A stretch of 64,000 nt of DNA, from NCBI GenBank assembly GCA_024698805.1, contig JAILQT010000145.1, forward strand, positions 1 to 64,000, in the 5' to 3' direction. Source of the stretch: Solobacterium sp. GTDB taxonomy: Bacteria > Bacillota_I > Bacilli_A > Erysipelotrichales > Erysipelotrichaceae. Below the pieces are notes generated by a model that was not told where the DNA came from, made no database searches, and worked only from the letters and a program-made list of their open reading frames with translations. Shown here in pieces: positions 50,808 to 59,075 of the stretch; positions within the stretch are counted from its first letter, which is position 1, and every line of letters begins with the position of its first letter. The position numbers were made by a program, and so were the translations under genes.

Positions 50808-52577
50808 ATGAACAACAAAAACAATATACAGATGATCCGGAAGATGATGTTCCGGCTTCTGCCGGTACAGATCCTGCTGGCTGCGGCGGGTTCCGTCAAC
50901 GGCATCGTATCCAGTTATTTTGCGAGCAATTATGTCGGACTTGACGCAATGAGCGCTGTCGGTCTGTACGGACCTGTCAGTATGATGATCGGTGCTGTCA
51001 GCACCGTACTCTCCGGCGGAAGCGCGATCATCTGCGGGAGATATCTCGGTCAGAACGAACAGGGGAAACTGCAGAAGGTGTTTTCGCTGGACCTGTTCCT
51101 GACAGCCCTGACAGCGGTACTTTTTACTGCCGTTCTGCTGGCAATGGGGATGTTTGATCTGACAGGCATCTTTACACAGGATATGTCCATACGTCCGGCT
51201 TTCAACCGGTATCTTCTCGGCCAGGCGATCGGCGTGATCCCGATGATGGTCGGGAACCAGCTGCCGATGTTCCTCGCGATGGAAAATAAAGGCAGAAGGG
51301 CCCTGAATGCGAGCCTGGTCTATATCGCCGTCAACCTTGCGCTGAATATCCTGTTCGTACAGACGATGCATATGGAAGCGTTCGGACTGGCACTGGCATC
51401 TTCACTCGGCATGTGGGTCTTTATGTTTGCGGAGATCGGGCATTTCCTTTCAAAAGAGTCAAACCTGAAGATCACATTTGCGGATATCGCATGGAAAGAA
51501 TGGACAGTCGTGCTCCTGATCGGCTTCCCCGGCGCAGCGACATATATCTACCAGACATTCCGCGGGTTAGCTGTCAACCGTCTGCTGGAGATGACCGCAG
51601 GCAGTGCCGGGCTTTCGGCCTTTGCGGCAGCCAATAACCTGCTTGGCATCTTCTGGGCGATCCCTGCCGGCATGCAGGCGGTATCCAGCCTGCTCATCAG
51701 CGTCAGTATCGGTGAAGAGGACAGGGAATCCCTGACGAATGTCATGCGGGGCATGTTCCGGTATTATGTCCCCGTGATGTGCGGGGTGATCGCATGCATC
51801 ATCGCACTGGCAGTCCCCCTTACATATATCTTCTTCAAAGACCCGTCACAGGATGTATTCCGGTATATGGTATCCGGTCTCAGAATCCTGCCGCTTTGCA
51901 TGCCTCTGAGCATAATAAAAATGCACTTTACGGTCTACGGGCAGGCGGCGGACAGGAACGGTTTCGTCAATGTGCTCTCACTCCTTGACGGCCTTATCTG
52001 CGTTGCGGGATATTCCTGGCTGCTCAAAGATATCCTGGGCATGAAATCTGTATACGCTGCCAACGTGCTGAACGGTGTCACGACGACGCTGTATATCATC
52101 GCGTATGCATGGTTCCGGAAGAAACATTTGCCCCGGAATATGGAAGAGCTTATGGCGATCCCGGACAGCTTCGGCGTACCGGAGAGTGACAGGATCGATG
52201 TGGTCGTACAGACGGAGGATGACGTCGTCAGGGTCTCCGAACAGATCGAAAACTTCTGTCTTCAGAAAGGGGCGGATAAAAAACGTTCGTATTATGCCGG
52301 CCTTGCGATGGAGGAGATGGCAGGCAATGTGGTCAGCCACGGTTTTACGAAAGACAAAAAGACGCATTCCGTTGAGATGCGTGCTGTATGGAAAGAGGAT
52401 ACGGTCATCCTCAGGGTACGTGATGACTGCATACCGTTTGATCCGAAAGAACGGGCAGGGATGCTGGATGATGCGGATCCGTCCAGAAATATCGGTATCC
52501 GTATGATCTACGGCATGATGCAGGATATCCGTTACCAGTATCTTCTCGGCATGAATGTGCTCACGGTGCGGATATGA
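50808..52577 (+). CDS. MATE-family transporter fused to an RsbW-like (HATPase_c_2) domain
   Basis: A 589-aa protein. Residues 1-450 are a MATE transporter with about 12 helices (MIGAVSTVLSGGSAIICGRY, FPGAATYIYQTFRGLAVNRL, FAAANNLLGIFWAIPAGMQA). Residues ~465-589 form a GHKL ATPase domain of the anti-sigma-factor type: a helix VVRVSEQIENFCLQKG, N-box LAMEEMAGNVVSHGF (Glu and Asn), G1 box RVRDDCIPFDPKERAG and G2 NIGIRMIYGMM. RsbW/SpoIIAB-type domains are usually free cytoplasmic kinases or anti-sigma factors; here one hangs from a transporter. The ATG at 50808 lacks a strong ribosome site (A-rich leader), so the start is less certain. No sigma or anti-anti-sigma gene is adjacent. Confidence 0.85.
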   Translation: MNNKNNIQMIRKMMFRLLPVQILLAAAGSVNGIVSSYFASNYVGLDAMSAVGLYGPVSMMIGAVSTVLSGGSAIICGRYLGQNEQGKLQKVFSLDLFLTALTAVLFTAVLLAMGMFDLTGIFTQDMSIRPAFNRYLLGQAIGVIPMMVGNQLPMFLAMENKGRRALNASLVYIAVNLALNILFVQTMHMEAFGLALASSLGMWVFMFAEIGHFLSKESNLKITFADIAWKEWTVVLLIGFPGAATYIYQTFRGLAVNRLLEMTAGSAGLSAFAAANNLLGIFWAIPAGMQAVSSLLISVSIGEEDRESLTNVMRGMFRYYVPVMCGVIACIIALAVPLTYIFFKDPSQDVFRYMVSGLRILPLCMPLSIIKMHFTVYGQAADRNGFVNVLSLLDGLICVAGYSWLLKDILGMKSVYAANVLNGVTTTLYIIAYAWFRKKHLPRNMEELMAIPDSFGVPESDRIDVVVQTEDDVVRVSEQIENFCLQKGADKKRSYYAGLAMEEMAGNVVSHGFTKDKKTHSVEMRAVWKEDTVILRVRDDCIPFDPKERAGMLDDADPSRNIGIRMIYGMMQDIRYQYLLGMNVLTVRI

Positions 52578-52616
52578 TCCCCCGTACCCGTTTATTGATC
52601 TCTGTTCAGAAGAAAA

Positions 52617-52640
52617 CAGGGGCGCTGCGGCGCCCCTTTG
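52617..52640 (+). terminator. Rho-independent terminator
   Basis: GGGGCGC, TGCG, GCGCCCC, then TTTGTG. The stem is very stable but the T run short; it separates the convergent fusion gene and PepSY gene. Confidence 0.65.
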
Positions 52641-52658
52641 TGCTGAACCTTTTGCAGG

Positions 52659-53117
52659 TCAGTTATATTCCTTTTCGTATTCGGTGATCTTTCCGGTCTC
52701 GGCGTTGACTTTCGCTTCGCCCCTGTATGCCGGTGTTTTGAATTCGATCTCGTAATAACATCCGTCCTTCTTTGTCTTTTTCTTTTCGATATCGGTGATC
52801 TTTGCGCCTTTGAAGGCTTTCTTCACCTTTGCCTTCGCTTCTGCTTTTGTGAGCACGAAAGACTTCCCGCCTGCTTTTTTGATGCAGTCTTTCTCCACTT
52901 CAAGGACTTTGCCTTTGGAACTGATCGTGACTTCGTATTCGTAGTTTCCCTTTACGAATCCGACTTCACTCTTTCCGTGTTCTGTTTCTGTCTCAACGTA
53001 TGTGCTTCCTGCGGGGACGTATTTCTCTGCGATCTCTTTCGCTTCCGTATCTGTCAGTGCACTGACAGGGGTCATGAACAGCACGGCTGCTGTCAGAATG
53101 CTGAATATCTTTTTCAT
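52659..53117 (-). CDS. Secreted PepSY-domain protein
   Basis: A 152-aa exported protein: signal MKKIFSILTAAVLFMTPVSA with cleavage likely after Ala20. Two PepSY-like units follow (about 22-80 and 85-152): DTEAKEIAEKYVPAGSTYVE and LTKAEAKAKVKKAFKGAKIT, each ending in strands with an x-G-K-V/I motif (SSKGKVLEVEKD, NAETGKITEYEKEYN). PepSY domains often inhibit or bind proteases at the cell surface. Start ATG 53117 is chosen for its signal peptide and GGGAG site. Lysine-rich. Monogenic. Confidence 0.82.
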   Translation of the reverse strand: MKKIFSILTAAVLFMTPVSALTDTEAKEIAEKYVPAGSTYVETETEHGKSEVGFVKGNYEYEVTISSKGKVLEVEKDCIKKAGGKSFVLTKAEAKAKVKKAFKGAKITDIEKKKTKKDGCYYEIEFKTPAYRGEAKVNAETGKITEYEKEYN

Positions 53118-53176
53118 TGTTTTTCTCCCTTCTGCCATAACAATGCATGAGGGAGGCATTTTATTGCATTGTTCAG

Positions 53177-53205
53177 AAAAAAAGGATATGCGCAGTGCAT
53201 ATCCT
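53177..53205 (-). terminator. Rho-independent terminator of the ATP-grasp/esterase pair
   Basis: On the minus strand AGGATATGC and GCATATCCT pair around ACTGC, followed by a run of about eight T. Confidence 0.85.
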
Positions 53206-53207
53206 CA

Positions 53208-53966
53208 TTAACATACGAAATTGAGATAGTAGGGGAACTGCTTTTCCCACCACGGCCAGTCATGCGCGACATCCGGTCCCCAGAAGTCGACCCATGCAGG
53301 GATGTTCTTGTAATCGAACAGTTCCTTCATGCGGGCGGAATCTTCCTGCATCGGGTGTTCCCATGCACCTCTGCCGCAGCAGATGATGATGTCCCTGTGA
53401 CGGTACATCTCTACATACGGATGGTCATAGGCCATGCCCTCGATGTAATCGACGGGGGAGTTCGCATAGACGAGGTCATCCATGTAGTCCGGGAAGAACA
53501 GTCTTGCGTTATACGCACCGGAAAGGGCGATGCAGCCGGAGAAGATATCCGGCCTTCTCAGCAGGAAATTGACCGCGTGCGAAGCGCCCATGGAACATCC
53601 CATCGTCAGGATGCCGTTTGCGTAGTAGCCGTTGCCTTCCGCGTTGATATCGAAGATCCTGGGGCACAGTTCGCCGACGATATAGTTGTAATATCTTTCC
53701 TGCTGGATGATCCTGTCACGGTTGTCCCAGTCATCGACCCTGGACCAGGAATTGATATCGTTGGAATCACAGGTGAAGATCTGCAGCCTGCCGGAATCGA
53801 TATACGGGGCAGCGAGGTCTGTCATCTTCCTGTCTTCAAACTCATAGAACGTTCCGTTCTGGCAAGGGAATACGAGCATCGGCCTGCCGCTGTGCCCGTA
53901 TACCTTGAATTCCATATCCCTGTTGAGATTCTGGCTGTATTCCTTAAAATATCTGATCTCCATCAT
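53208..53966 (-). CDS. Alpha/beta-hydrolase, putative esterase family
   Basis: A 252-aa soluble hydrolase. The N-terminal strand region RYFKEYSQNLNRDMEFKVYG, then the nucleophile elbow GILTMGCSMGASHAVNF (G-x-S-x-G, Ser near 122) and the late AHDWPWWEKQFPYYL with the catalytic His match the esterase D / antigen 85-type family. No signal peptide. Its ATG overlaps the stop of the ATP-grasp gene (ATGA), so the two enzymes are made together. It could release or transfer an acyl or peptidyl group from a product of the ligase. The substrate is unknown. Confidence 0.85.
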   Translation of the reverse strand: MMEIRYFKEYSQNLNRDMEFKVYGHSGRPMLVFPCQNGTFYEFEDRKMTDLAAPYIDSGRLQIFTCDSNDINSWSRVDDWDNRDRIIQQERYYNYIVGELCPRIFDINAEGNGYYANGILTMGCSMGASHAVNFLLRRPDIFSGCIALSGAYNARLFFPDYMDDLVYANSPVDYIEGMAYDHPYVEMYRHRDIIICCGRGAWEHPMQEDSARMKELFDYKNIPAWVDFWGPDVAHDWPWWEKQFPYYLNFVC

Positions 53967-55162
53967 TCACCGGCTTTCTCATAAACAAAGTTACTGAATT
54001 CTTTGACCTCTTCGACCGTTTCGAATCTTGCAAGGTAGAATTCATTGCCCATGGCTTCGCCGAGAAGCTCCGGCATGCGGTCATGGACCATGATGTGGCT
54101 GCCGTATTTTTCATAGACAGCTGCAGGGTCGTTCTTATAGGTAAACTTGTCGCGTTTGCCGCAGTATACCGCATGATACGGCCTGTCGGTCTCATACCTG
54201 CCTTCGTTGAACATCGCCATATTGGCATAGATCTGGAAGACATTGATATCGTTCGCGAAATTCATCATATCCGGCGTATAGCCCCCGGGAGGCCTCATGT
54301 TAACTTCAAGGCCTACCAGTCCGCCCTTCTTGCCGAGGCCGGGCTTGTCTTCCGTCAGACGGAAGTATTCCGTATGGAAGAATCTTCCGCGGATGTTGAA
54401 GGAATGGATGACATCGCTTCCCATCTTATCGAGGTCTTCGGGGATCACCCTCTCCGACCAGTAGAAGCACTCGTCCTTGGAATTGACGATATCCATGACG
54501 GGCTCGGGGAACGTATGGCTCGTCTTGAAGATGATGTTGTTGTCCTGATCGGCGATGCCGTCAAAGGATACGATATAGCCGGGGACGAATTCCTCCATGA
54601 TGTACTGCGTGCCGAGATCCTGTTTGTAGAAATCCTCAAGGCCTGCATCATCCTTGATCTTCCATGTGGCATTGGCACCGACGCCGTTGTCCGGCTTGAC
54701 GATCACGGGGTAGCCGACTTCAGCAATGAATTTCTTTCCTTCTTCAAGCGTTGTCGTCAGATGGTATCTCGCAACAGGCACATTGACTTTTTCATAATAT
54801 GCCTTCATGTTGGACTTGAACTTGTAGCGCTGTACATCCTCGGACTTGTCGCCGGAAGTGATATTGAAATCCGTACGCAGTCTGGCATCCTGCTCCAGCC
54901 AGAACTCGTTGTTGGATTCCAGCCAGTCGATCTTTCCGTGCTTGTGCGCGAACCATGCGACTGCACGGTAGACTTCGTCATAATCCTGCAGGGATCTGAC
55001 CTGATAATATTCGGAGCATGCATCTTTCATTTCCTGTGACAGCGAGTCCCAGCTGTCTTCGCCGATGCACAGGGATGTGCCGCCGATCTCTTTCCAGGCT
55101 TTCGGAAACTGGTAGTAAGTTTTCGGGAAAGTAGGTGAAATGAATACAAAGTTCTTACTCAT
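53963..55162 (-). CDS. ATP-grasp carboxylate-amine ligase-like protein
   Basis: A 399-aa cytoplasmic ligase. ATP-grasp signs: VIVKPDNGVGANATWKI (ATP lysine and glycine loop, about 163-179), YIMEEFVPGYIVSFDGIAD (about 197-215) and the Mg ligands in GLVGLEVNMRPPGGYTPDMM (about 295-314). The N-terminal domain (SKNFVFISPTFPKTYYQFPK) is the pre-ATP-grasp fold seen in carbamoyl-phosphate-synthase-like and dipeptide ligases. It would join a carboxylate to an amine via an acyl phosphate. Coupled by overlap to the esterase. No nonribosomal or cyanophycin genes are near, so the product is unknown. Confidence 0.85.
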   Translation of the reverse strand: MSKNFVFISPTFPKTYYQFPKAWKEIGGTSLCIGEDSWDSLSQEMKDACSEYYQVRSLQDYDEVYRAVAWFAHKHGKIDWLESNNEFWLEQDARLRTDFNITSGDKSEDVQRYKFKSNMKAYYEKVNVPVARYHLTTTLEEGKKFIAEVGYPVIVKPDNGVGANATWKIKDDAGLEDFYKQDLGTQYIMEEFVPGYIVSFDGIADQDNNIIFKTSHTFPEPVMDIVNSKDECFYWSERVIPEDLDKMGSDVIHSFNIRGRFFHTEYFRLTEDKPGLGKKGGLVGLEVNMRPPGGYTPDMMNFANDINVFQIYANMAMFNEGRYETDRPYHAVYCGKRDKFTYKNDPAAVYEKYGSHIMVHDRMPELLGEAMGNEFYLARFETVEEVKEFSNFVYEKAGE

Positions 55163-55281
55163 ATATTTGTCCTCTTTTTCGGTATGATTGTATCATAAAA
55201 TATACCTGTATCCTTGTATATAGATCAATGTATGCAATTTATTTCTGAAAATTCAGGGAATCATTTTCATCAGGAGGGCAT

Positions 55282-55581
55282 ATGACAGAACTGGAATTAT
55301 ACAGGCAGTGGATCGATGAAGTCGATGCGCAGCTGGCAGAACTGTTTGAAAAAAGATTTGCGATCGTAAAAAACGTGATCGCATACAAAACGGCAAATAA
55401 CATACCGGTGCAGGACACGGGAAGGGAAGCCGTGATCATCGAAAAAAATACAGACCGCATCACGAACAGTGAACTGCGTCCGTATTTCAAAAAGTGGTAT
55501 GAGGAGATGATCGCATTATCCAGGGAATACCAGGAGGATATCCGGAAAGAAAAGGAGAGAAAAGGGAATGATGAACAGTAA
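55282..55581 (+). CDS. Chorismate mutase, AroQ class
   Basis: A 99-aa all-helical protein matching stand-alone AroQ-type chorismate mutases, which turn chorismate into prephenate for Phe and Tyr. Seen: LYRQWIDEVDAQLAELFEKR (first Arg, helix 1), FAIVKNVIAYKTANNIPVQD (Lys and Asp), GREAVIIEK (Arg-Glu) and a final amphipathic helix. CAGGAGGG precedes ATG 55282. It overlaps the PdxA-like gene by 14 bases, an unusual partner; no other aromatic-pathway genes are near. Confidence 0.88.
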   Translation: MTELELYRQWIDEVDAQLAELFEKRFAIVKNVIAYKTANNIPVQDTGREAVIIEKNTDRITNSELRPYFKKWYEEMIALSREYQEDIRKEKERKGNDEQ

Positions 55582-56584
55582 CAGGCCCCTGATCGTGATC
55601 CCGATGGGGGATCCGGCAGGCATCGGGCCGGAGATAACCGTAAAGGCATTATCGAAAAAAGAGATCTGCGGGATCAGCCGCAGTGTCGTGACAGGTGACC
55701 TGGGTATCCTGGAAAAGGCTGCAGATATCTGCGGCATCGATACAAAGTTCCATGTCATTGGAGATCCGGCAGAAGGGATCTATGAAGAAGGCACGATCGA
55801 TGTCATCGATCTGCATAATATCGACCCGGGACAGTTCTGCTACGGCAAAGTGTCGGCGATGTGCGGCAGGGCAGCGTATGAGTATATCGAAAAAGCGATC
55901 GAACTGGCAATGGCAGGGAAAGCCGATGCCGTTGCGACGACCACCATCAACAAAGAATCGCTGCGTGCTGCAGATGTCCCGTATATCGGGCATACGGAGA
56001 TCTTCGGCGCCCTGACCGGCACGGAGGAACCGCTGACGATGTTCGAGCTTGAGGATATGCGGATCCTTTTCCTGAGCCGGCACATGTCCCTTCGGAAAGC
56101 CTGTGACTATGTCACAAAAGAGCATATTATCTCCTGCGTCCGCAAGGGATACCGCGCCCTGCAGCAGCTCGGCATCGAAGATCCGCGCATCGGCGTTGCC
56201 GGACTCAACCCGCACTGCGGTGAGCACGGCCTGTTCGGCGATGAGGAAGTCAGGGAGATCATTCCGGCTGTAGAGGAACTGCAGGAGGAAGGATACAGGG
56301 TCTATGGGCCCGTCGGTGCGGATTCCGTTTTCTGGCAGGCAAGGAACGGGCGTTATGACTGCGTCCTGTCGCTTTATCATGACCAGGGCCATATCGCATC
56401 CAAGACGGTCGATTTCAACAGGACGATCTCCATCACCTGCGGGATGCCGATCCTGCGCACTTCCGTCGATCACGGCACGGCGTTCGATATTGCCGGGAAA
56501 GGGATCGCTGACGAGATCTCCCTGTGCGAGGCTGTCCGCAAAGCCGTGCGCTATGCGCCGGCATTCCGGCGTTCCCGGGACTGA
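55568..56584 (+). CDS. PdxA-family dehydrogenase (4-hydroxythreonine-4-phosphate / D-threonate 4-phosphate type)
   Basis: A 338-aa NAD-dependent dehydrogenase with PdxA motifs: IPMGDPAGIGPEITVKAL at the N-terminus, the metal-binding His in PYIGHTEIFG, GLNPHCGEHGLFGDEE, and the late LYHDQGHIASK. PdxA makes a pyridoxal precursor; the PdxA2 branch oxidises D-threonate or D-erythronate 4-phosphate in sugar-acid catabolism. Without pdxJ, and in a Firmicute (which normally uses PdxS/T), the PdxA2-like role is more likely. No DUF1537 kinase, its usual partner, is present. Its overlap with chorismate mutase is odd. Terminator at 56605. Confidence 0.85.
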   Translation: MMNSNRPLIVIPMGDPAGIGPEITVKALSKKEICGISRSVVTGDLGILEKAADICGIDTKFHVIGDPAEGIYEEGTIDVIDLHNIDPGQFCYGKVSAMCGRAAYEYIEKAIELAMAGKADAVATTTINKESLRAADVPYIGHTEIFGALTGTEEPLTMFELEDMRILFLSRHMSLRKACDYVTKEHIISCVRKGYRALQQLGIEDPRIGVAGLNPHCGEHGLFGDEEVREIIPAVEELQEEGYRVYGPVGADSVFWQARNGRYDCVLSLYHDQGHIASKTVDFNRTISITCGMPILRTSVDHGTAFDIAGKGIADEISLCEAVRKAVRYAPAFRRSRD

Positions 56585-56604
56585 CAGCACTTTGTGAACA
56601 AAGG

Positions 56605-56635
56605 AAAATCCGAGTCTTCCGACCCGGATTTTTTT
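56605..56635 (+). terminator. Rho-independent terminator after the PdxA-like gene
   Basis: AAATCCGAGTC and GACCCGGATTT pair around TTCC (one mismatch), followed by a T run. Confidence 0.8.
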
Positions 56636-56906
56636 ACAGGTTTCTGCAGTCTTCGATCCTTCGTTTGATGCCGTTCAGAACGACATATCCCTGCTGGGGC
56701 TCTTCATGGACGACATATCTTCTTTCGCTGTAGTCATGCTGATGACCGTATTTGGTCTCGCAGGTAAAGTCATCTTCACGCGGGACTGCATGGCCGTCCG
56801 AAGAATAGGTAACGTGCTTTCTGCGCATTACGGATGACAGGATCGACGCAGCCGCGATGATCACGATCCAGACAGCGATGATAATGAAAGGAAACATGAC
56901 GCGCAT
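56634..56906 (-). CDS. Small single-pass membrane protein, last gene of the SPFH operon
   Basis: A 90-aa protein: one N-terminal helix (MFPFIIIAVWIVIIAAASIL), a basic MRRK, then a hydrophilic tail (HVTYSSDGHAVPREDDFTCE..., DYSERRYVVHEEPQQGYVVL). No family recognised. Start ATG 56906 overlaps the stop of the upstream SPFH gene (TAATG); an in-frame ATG at 56897 is an alternative. Its position at the end of an overlapping four-gene unit suggests that it acts with the SPFH proteins at the membrane. Confidence 0.7.
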   Translation of the reverse strand: MRVMFPFIIIAVWIVIIAAASILSSVMRRKHVTYSSDGHAVPREDDFTCETKYGHQHDYSERRYVVHEEPQQGYVVLNGIKRRIEDCRNL

Positions 56907-57832
56907 TATTCTTTGACCGCTTCTTTGATCCCTTCAGCCAGGCCTGCGATACCCTGGATCTCGGAAGGGATGATGATCTTGGTAGCCTGTCCGTTGGCAG
57001 CTGCCTGGAAGGCTTCCAGACTCTTGAGTTTGATGACGGACTCACTGGGATCCGCTTCCTTGATGGCTCTGAGACCTTCGGCTGTAGCCTGGTGGATCTG
57101 ACGGATCGCTTCGGCGCGGCCTTCCGCTTCACGGATCTCTTTTTCTTTCTGCGCTTCCGCAGCGAGGATCGTTGCGCGCTTGGAAGCTTCCGCTTCGAGG
57201 ACGGCAGATTCCTTGCGTCCTTCCGCAGTAAGGATCATTGCCTGTTTTTCGCCTTCGGCTGTCAGGATGGCAGCTCTCTTTTCACGTTCAGCCTTCATCT
57301 GTTTTTCCATGGATTCACGGATCGCTGCAGGCGGCTGGATATTCTTCAGTTCGACACGCGTTACCTTGATGCCCCACGGATCGGTCGCGTAATCGATCGT
57401 CTGCAGCATCTGGGAGTTGATCTGCTCGCGGGATGTCAGCGTAGCGTCGAGCTCGAGGTCACCGATGATGTTTCGCAGCGTTGTGGCAGTCAGGTTCTCC
57501 ATGGCCATGATCGGATTCTCAACGCCGTATGCGTAGAGTTTCGGATCTGTGATCTTGAAGTAGACGACAGAGTCGATCTGCATCGTGACGTTATCCTTTG
57601 TGATGACCGGCTGCGGCGCGAAGTCCGCGACCTGTTCCTTCAGAAGCGCCCGGCGTGAGATCCTGTCGATGATCGGCAGCTTGAAATGGATGCCTGCGTT
57701 CCAGGTGCATCTGTATTTGCCGAAACGCTCGATAACGAATGCGCTTTCCTGCGGTACGACCTTCAGGCAGGAGAAGACAATAATTCCTGCGAGCACCAGG
57801 ACAACAGCTAATGTAATAACGAATTTGATCAT
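56906..57832 (-). CDS. SPFH/Band 7 protein, stomatin/QmcA type
   Basis: A 308-aa membrane-anchored protein. An N-terminal helix (MIKFVITLAVVLVLAGIIVF) is followed by the SPFH domain (about 22-180: VPQESAFVIERFGKYRCTWN, AGIHFKLPIIDRI, DNVTMQIDSVVYFKITDPKL, IGDLELDATLTSREQIN). A long Ala/Glu/Lys coiled coil (about 180-255) and a C-terminal oligomerisation segment (IIIPSEIQGIAGLAEGIKEA) come next. Stomatin-like proteins form large rings and organise membrane patches, often with an NfeD-type protease partner, which is absent here. CAGGAGG before ATG 57832, overlapping the stop of the ribbon-helix-helix gene. Confidence 0.92.
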   Translation of the reverse strand: MIKFVITLAVVLVLAGIIVFSCLKVVPQESAFVIERFGKYRCTWNAGIHFKLPIIDRISRRALLKEQVADFAPQPVITKDNVTMQIDSVVYFKITDPKLYAYGVENPIMAMENLTATTLRNIIGDLELDATLTSREQINSQMLQTIDYATDPWGIKVTRVELKNIQPPAAIRESMEKQMKAEREKRAAILTAEGEKQAMILTAEGRKESAVLEAEASKRATILAAEAQKEKEIREAEGRAEAIRQIHQATAEGLRAIKEADPSESVIKLKSLEAFQAAANGQATKIIIPSEIQGIAGLAEGIKEAVKE

Positions 57833-58029
57833 GCAATATCCTCCTGTTCATCTTCGTTTTGCACGGATTTGGGAATGTATCTGCCGCTCTTTTTATGTGC
57901 TTTCACACATTCTGTCAGCAGATATTCGATTTGTCCGTTGACAGAGCGGAAATCAGCCTCTGCCCATGCGGCCAGTTCCTTATAAAGCGAATCACTCAGT
58001 CTTAACGGGATCTGTTTTTTCGCGGGCAT
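57829..58029 (-). CDS. Arc-type ribbon-helix-helix DNA-binding protein
   Basis: A 66-aa protein with a ribbon-helix-helix fold: strand KKQIPLRLSDSLYKEL, helix A LYKELAAWAEADF, turn, helix B SVNGQIEYLLTECVKAH. It dimerises to put its strand into the DNA major groove. Start overlaps the SPFH stop upstream (TAATG) and its stop overlaps the next SPFH start (ATGA). Two copies of TGATATCA 11 bases apart over the operon promoter are the expected kind of site, so it probably represses its own operon. The same SPFH/Arc pairing is found in other bacteria by my recollection. Confidence 0.88.
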   Translation of the reverse strand: MPAKKQIPLRLSDSLYKELAAWAEADFRSVNGQIEYLLTECVKAHKKSGRYIPKSVQNEDEQEDIA

Positions 58030-59033
58030 TAATACAATGTTCCGCTGTTGACGACGGGCTGGGCATCATGGTTGCCGCAAAGAACGACCAGCAGGTTGGA
58101 GACCATTGCGGCTTTTCTCTCGTCGTCTAATTCTACTGTATTCTTTTCCTGCAGACGGTCAAGTGCCATCTCCACCATACCTACAGCACCGTCAACGATC
58201 ATCTTTCTCGCGTCGATGATCGCGCTTGCCTGCTGTCTCTGCAGCATGACGGCAGCGATCTCAGGCGCATATGCAAGGTATGTGATCTTCGCAGCCAGGA
58301 TCTCGATGCCGGCTTCGTCGACGTGTTTCTGGATCTCTTCACGGATGCGTTCCGCAACGATCACGGAAGAACCGCGCAGGCTTCCGTCATCTGCGACGCC
58401 GTCGCCTGTCGTATCGATATTCGGGGCGACATCATACGGATAGAGTCGGACGATATCACGCAGCGCCGTATCGCACATCAGCGACAGGTATTCCTTGTAG
58501 TTATCCACATTGAATACGGCTTTTGCGGTATCCACGACATGCCATGTGACAGCGATGCCGATCTCGACGGGATTGCCGAGCACATCGTTGATCTTCTGCC
58601 TGTTGTTGTTCAGTGTCATGACCTTCAGGGAGATCTTCTTGGAACCGGATGTTTCCACAGCCTGCGTACCGTTGACAGTACCTGTGAGCAGGTTTACGGA
58701 TGTCTTGACGTCACCGCTCTGAGAGAGCTGTGTTTTCGCGGCGGGGTTGACGGCTGTGCAGAAGGGGTTGACGAAGTAGAAACCGTCACCCTTCAGTGTG
58801 CCGGCATATTTGCCGAACAGTGTCAGTACAAGCGCCTCCTGCGGCTTCAGGACCTTCAGTCCCAGGAACAGGATCCATCCGAATGCGAACCAGAGGACGC
58901 TGGCAGCGAGAAGGATGAAACTGCCTGTGCTTGCCCCGGCGATAAATCCGGCGATTGCGAGGATATATAATGCGATCAGTCCGATCAGGACCGGCATTCC
59001 TGCGGCTTTTCCGCCTAATACTCTTTCTTTCAT
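58029..59033 (-). CDS. SPFH/Band 7 protein with two N-terminal membrane helices
   Basis: A 334-aa protein. Two helices at about 14-33 and 38-58 (VLIGLIALYILAIAGFIAGA, FILLAASVLWFAFGWILFLG), then an SPFH domain: LKPQEALVLTLFGKYAGTLK, GDGFYFVNPF, NPVEIGIAVTWHVVDTAKAV, FNVDNYKEYLSLMCDTALRD. A Thr/Gly/Asp-rich loop (NIDTTGDGVADDGSLRG) interrupts it near 200-220, and the helical EIAAVMLQRQQASAIIDARK follows. It differs clearly from the second SPFH gene of the operon, so the two may form mixed assemblies. First gene of the operon; AGGAGGTGA before ATG 59033. Confidence 0.92.
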   Translation of the reverse strand: MKERVLGGKAAGMPVLIGLIALYILAIAGFIAGASTGSFILLAASVLWFAFGWILFLGLKVLKPQEALVLTLFGKYAGTLKGDGFYFVNPFCTAVNPAAKTQLSQSGDVKTSVNLLTGTVNGTQAVETSGSKKISLKVMTLNNNRQKINDVLGNPVEIGIAVTWHVVDTAKAVFNVDNYKEYLSLMCDTALRDIVRLYPYDVAPNIDTTGDGVADDGSLRGSSVIVAERIREEIQKHVDEAGIEILAAKITYLAYAPEIAAVMLQRQQASAIIDARKMIVDGAVGMVEMALDRLQEKNTVELDDERKAAMVSNLLVVLCGNHDAQPVVNSGTLY

Positions 59034-59051
59034 ACGTTAAATCACCTCCTG

Positions 59052-59075
59052 TGATATCAAAATGATATCATTTTG
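59052..59075. promoter_or_regulatory. Tandem operator of the SPFH/RHH operon
   Basis: TGATATCA occurs at 59052-59059 and again at 59063-59070, exactly 11 bases (one turn) apart. The second copy is the centre of the perfect palindrome CAAAATGATATCATTTTG (59058-59075). The region overlaps the -10 element. Tandem short sites one turn apart are the hallmark of ribbon-helix-helix repressors, one of which is encoded in the operon. Confidence 0.75.
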
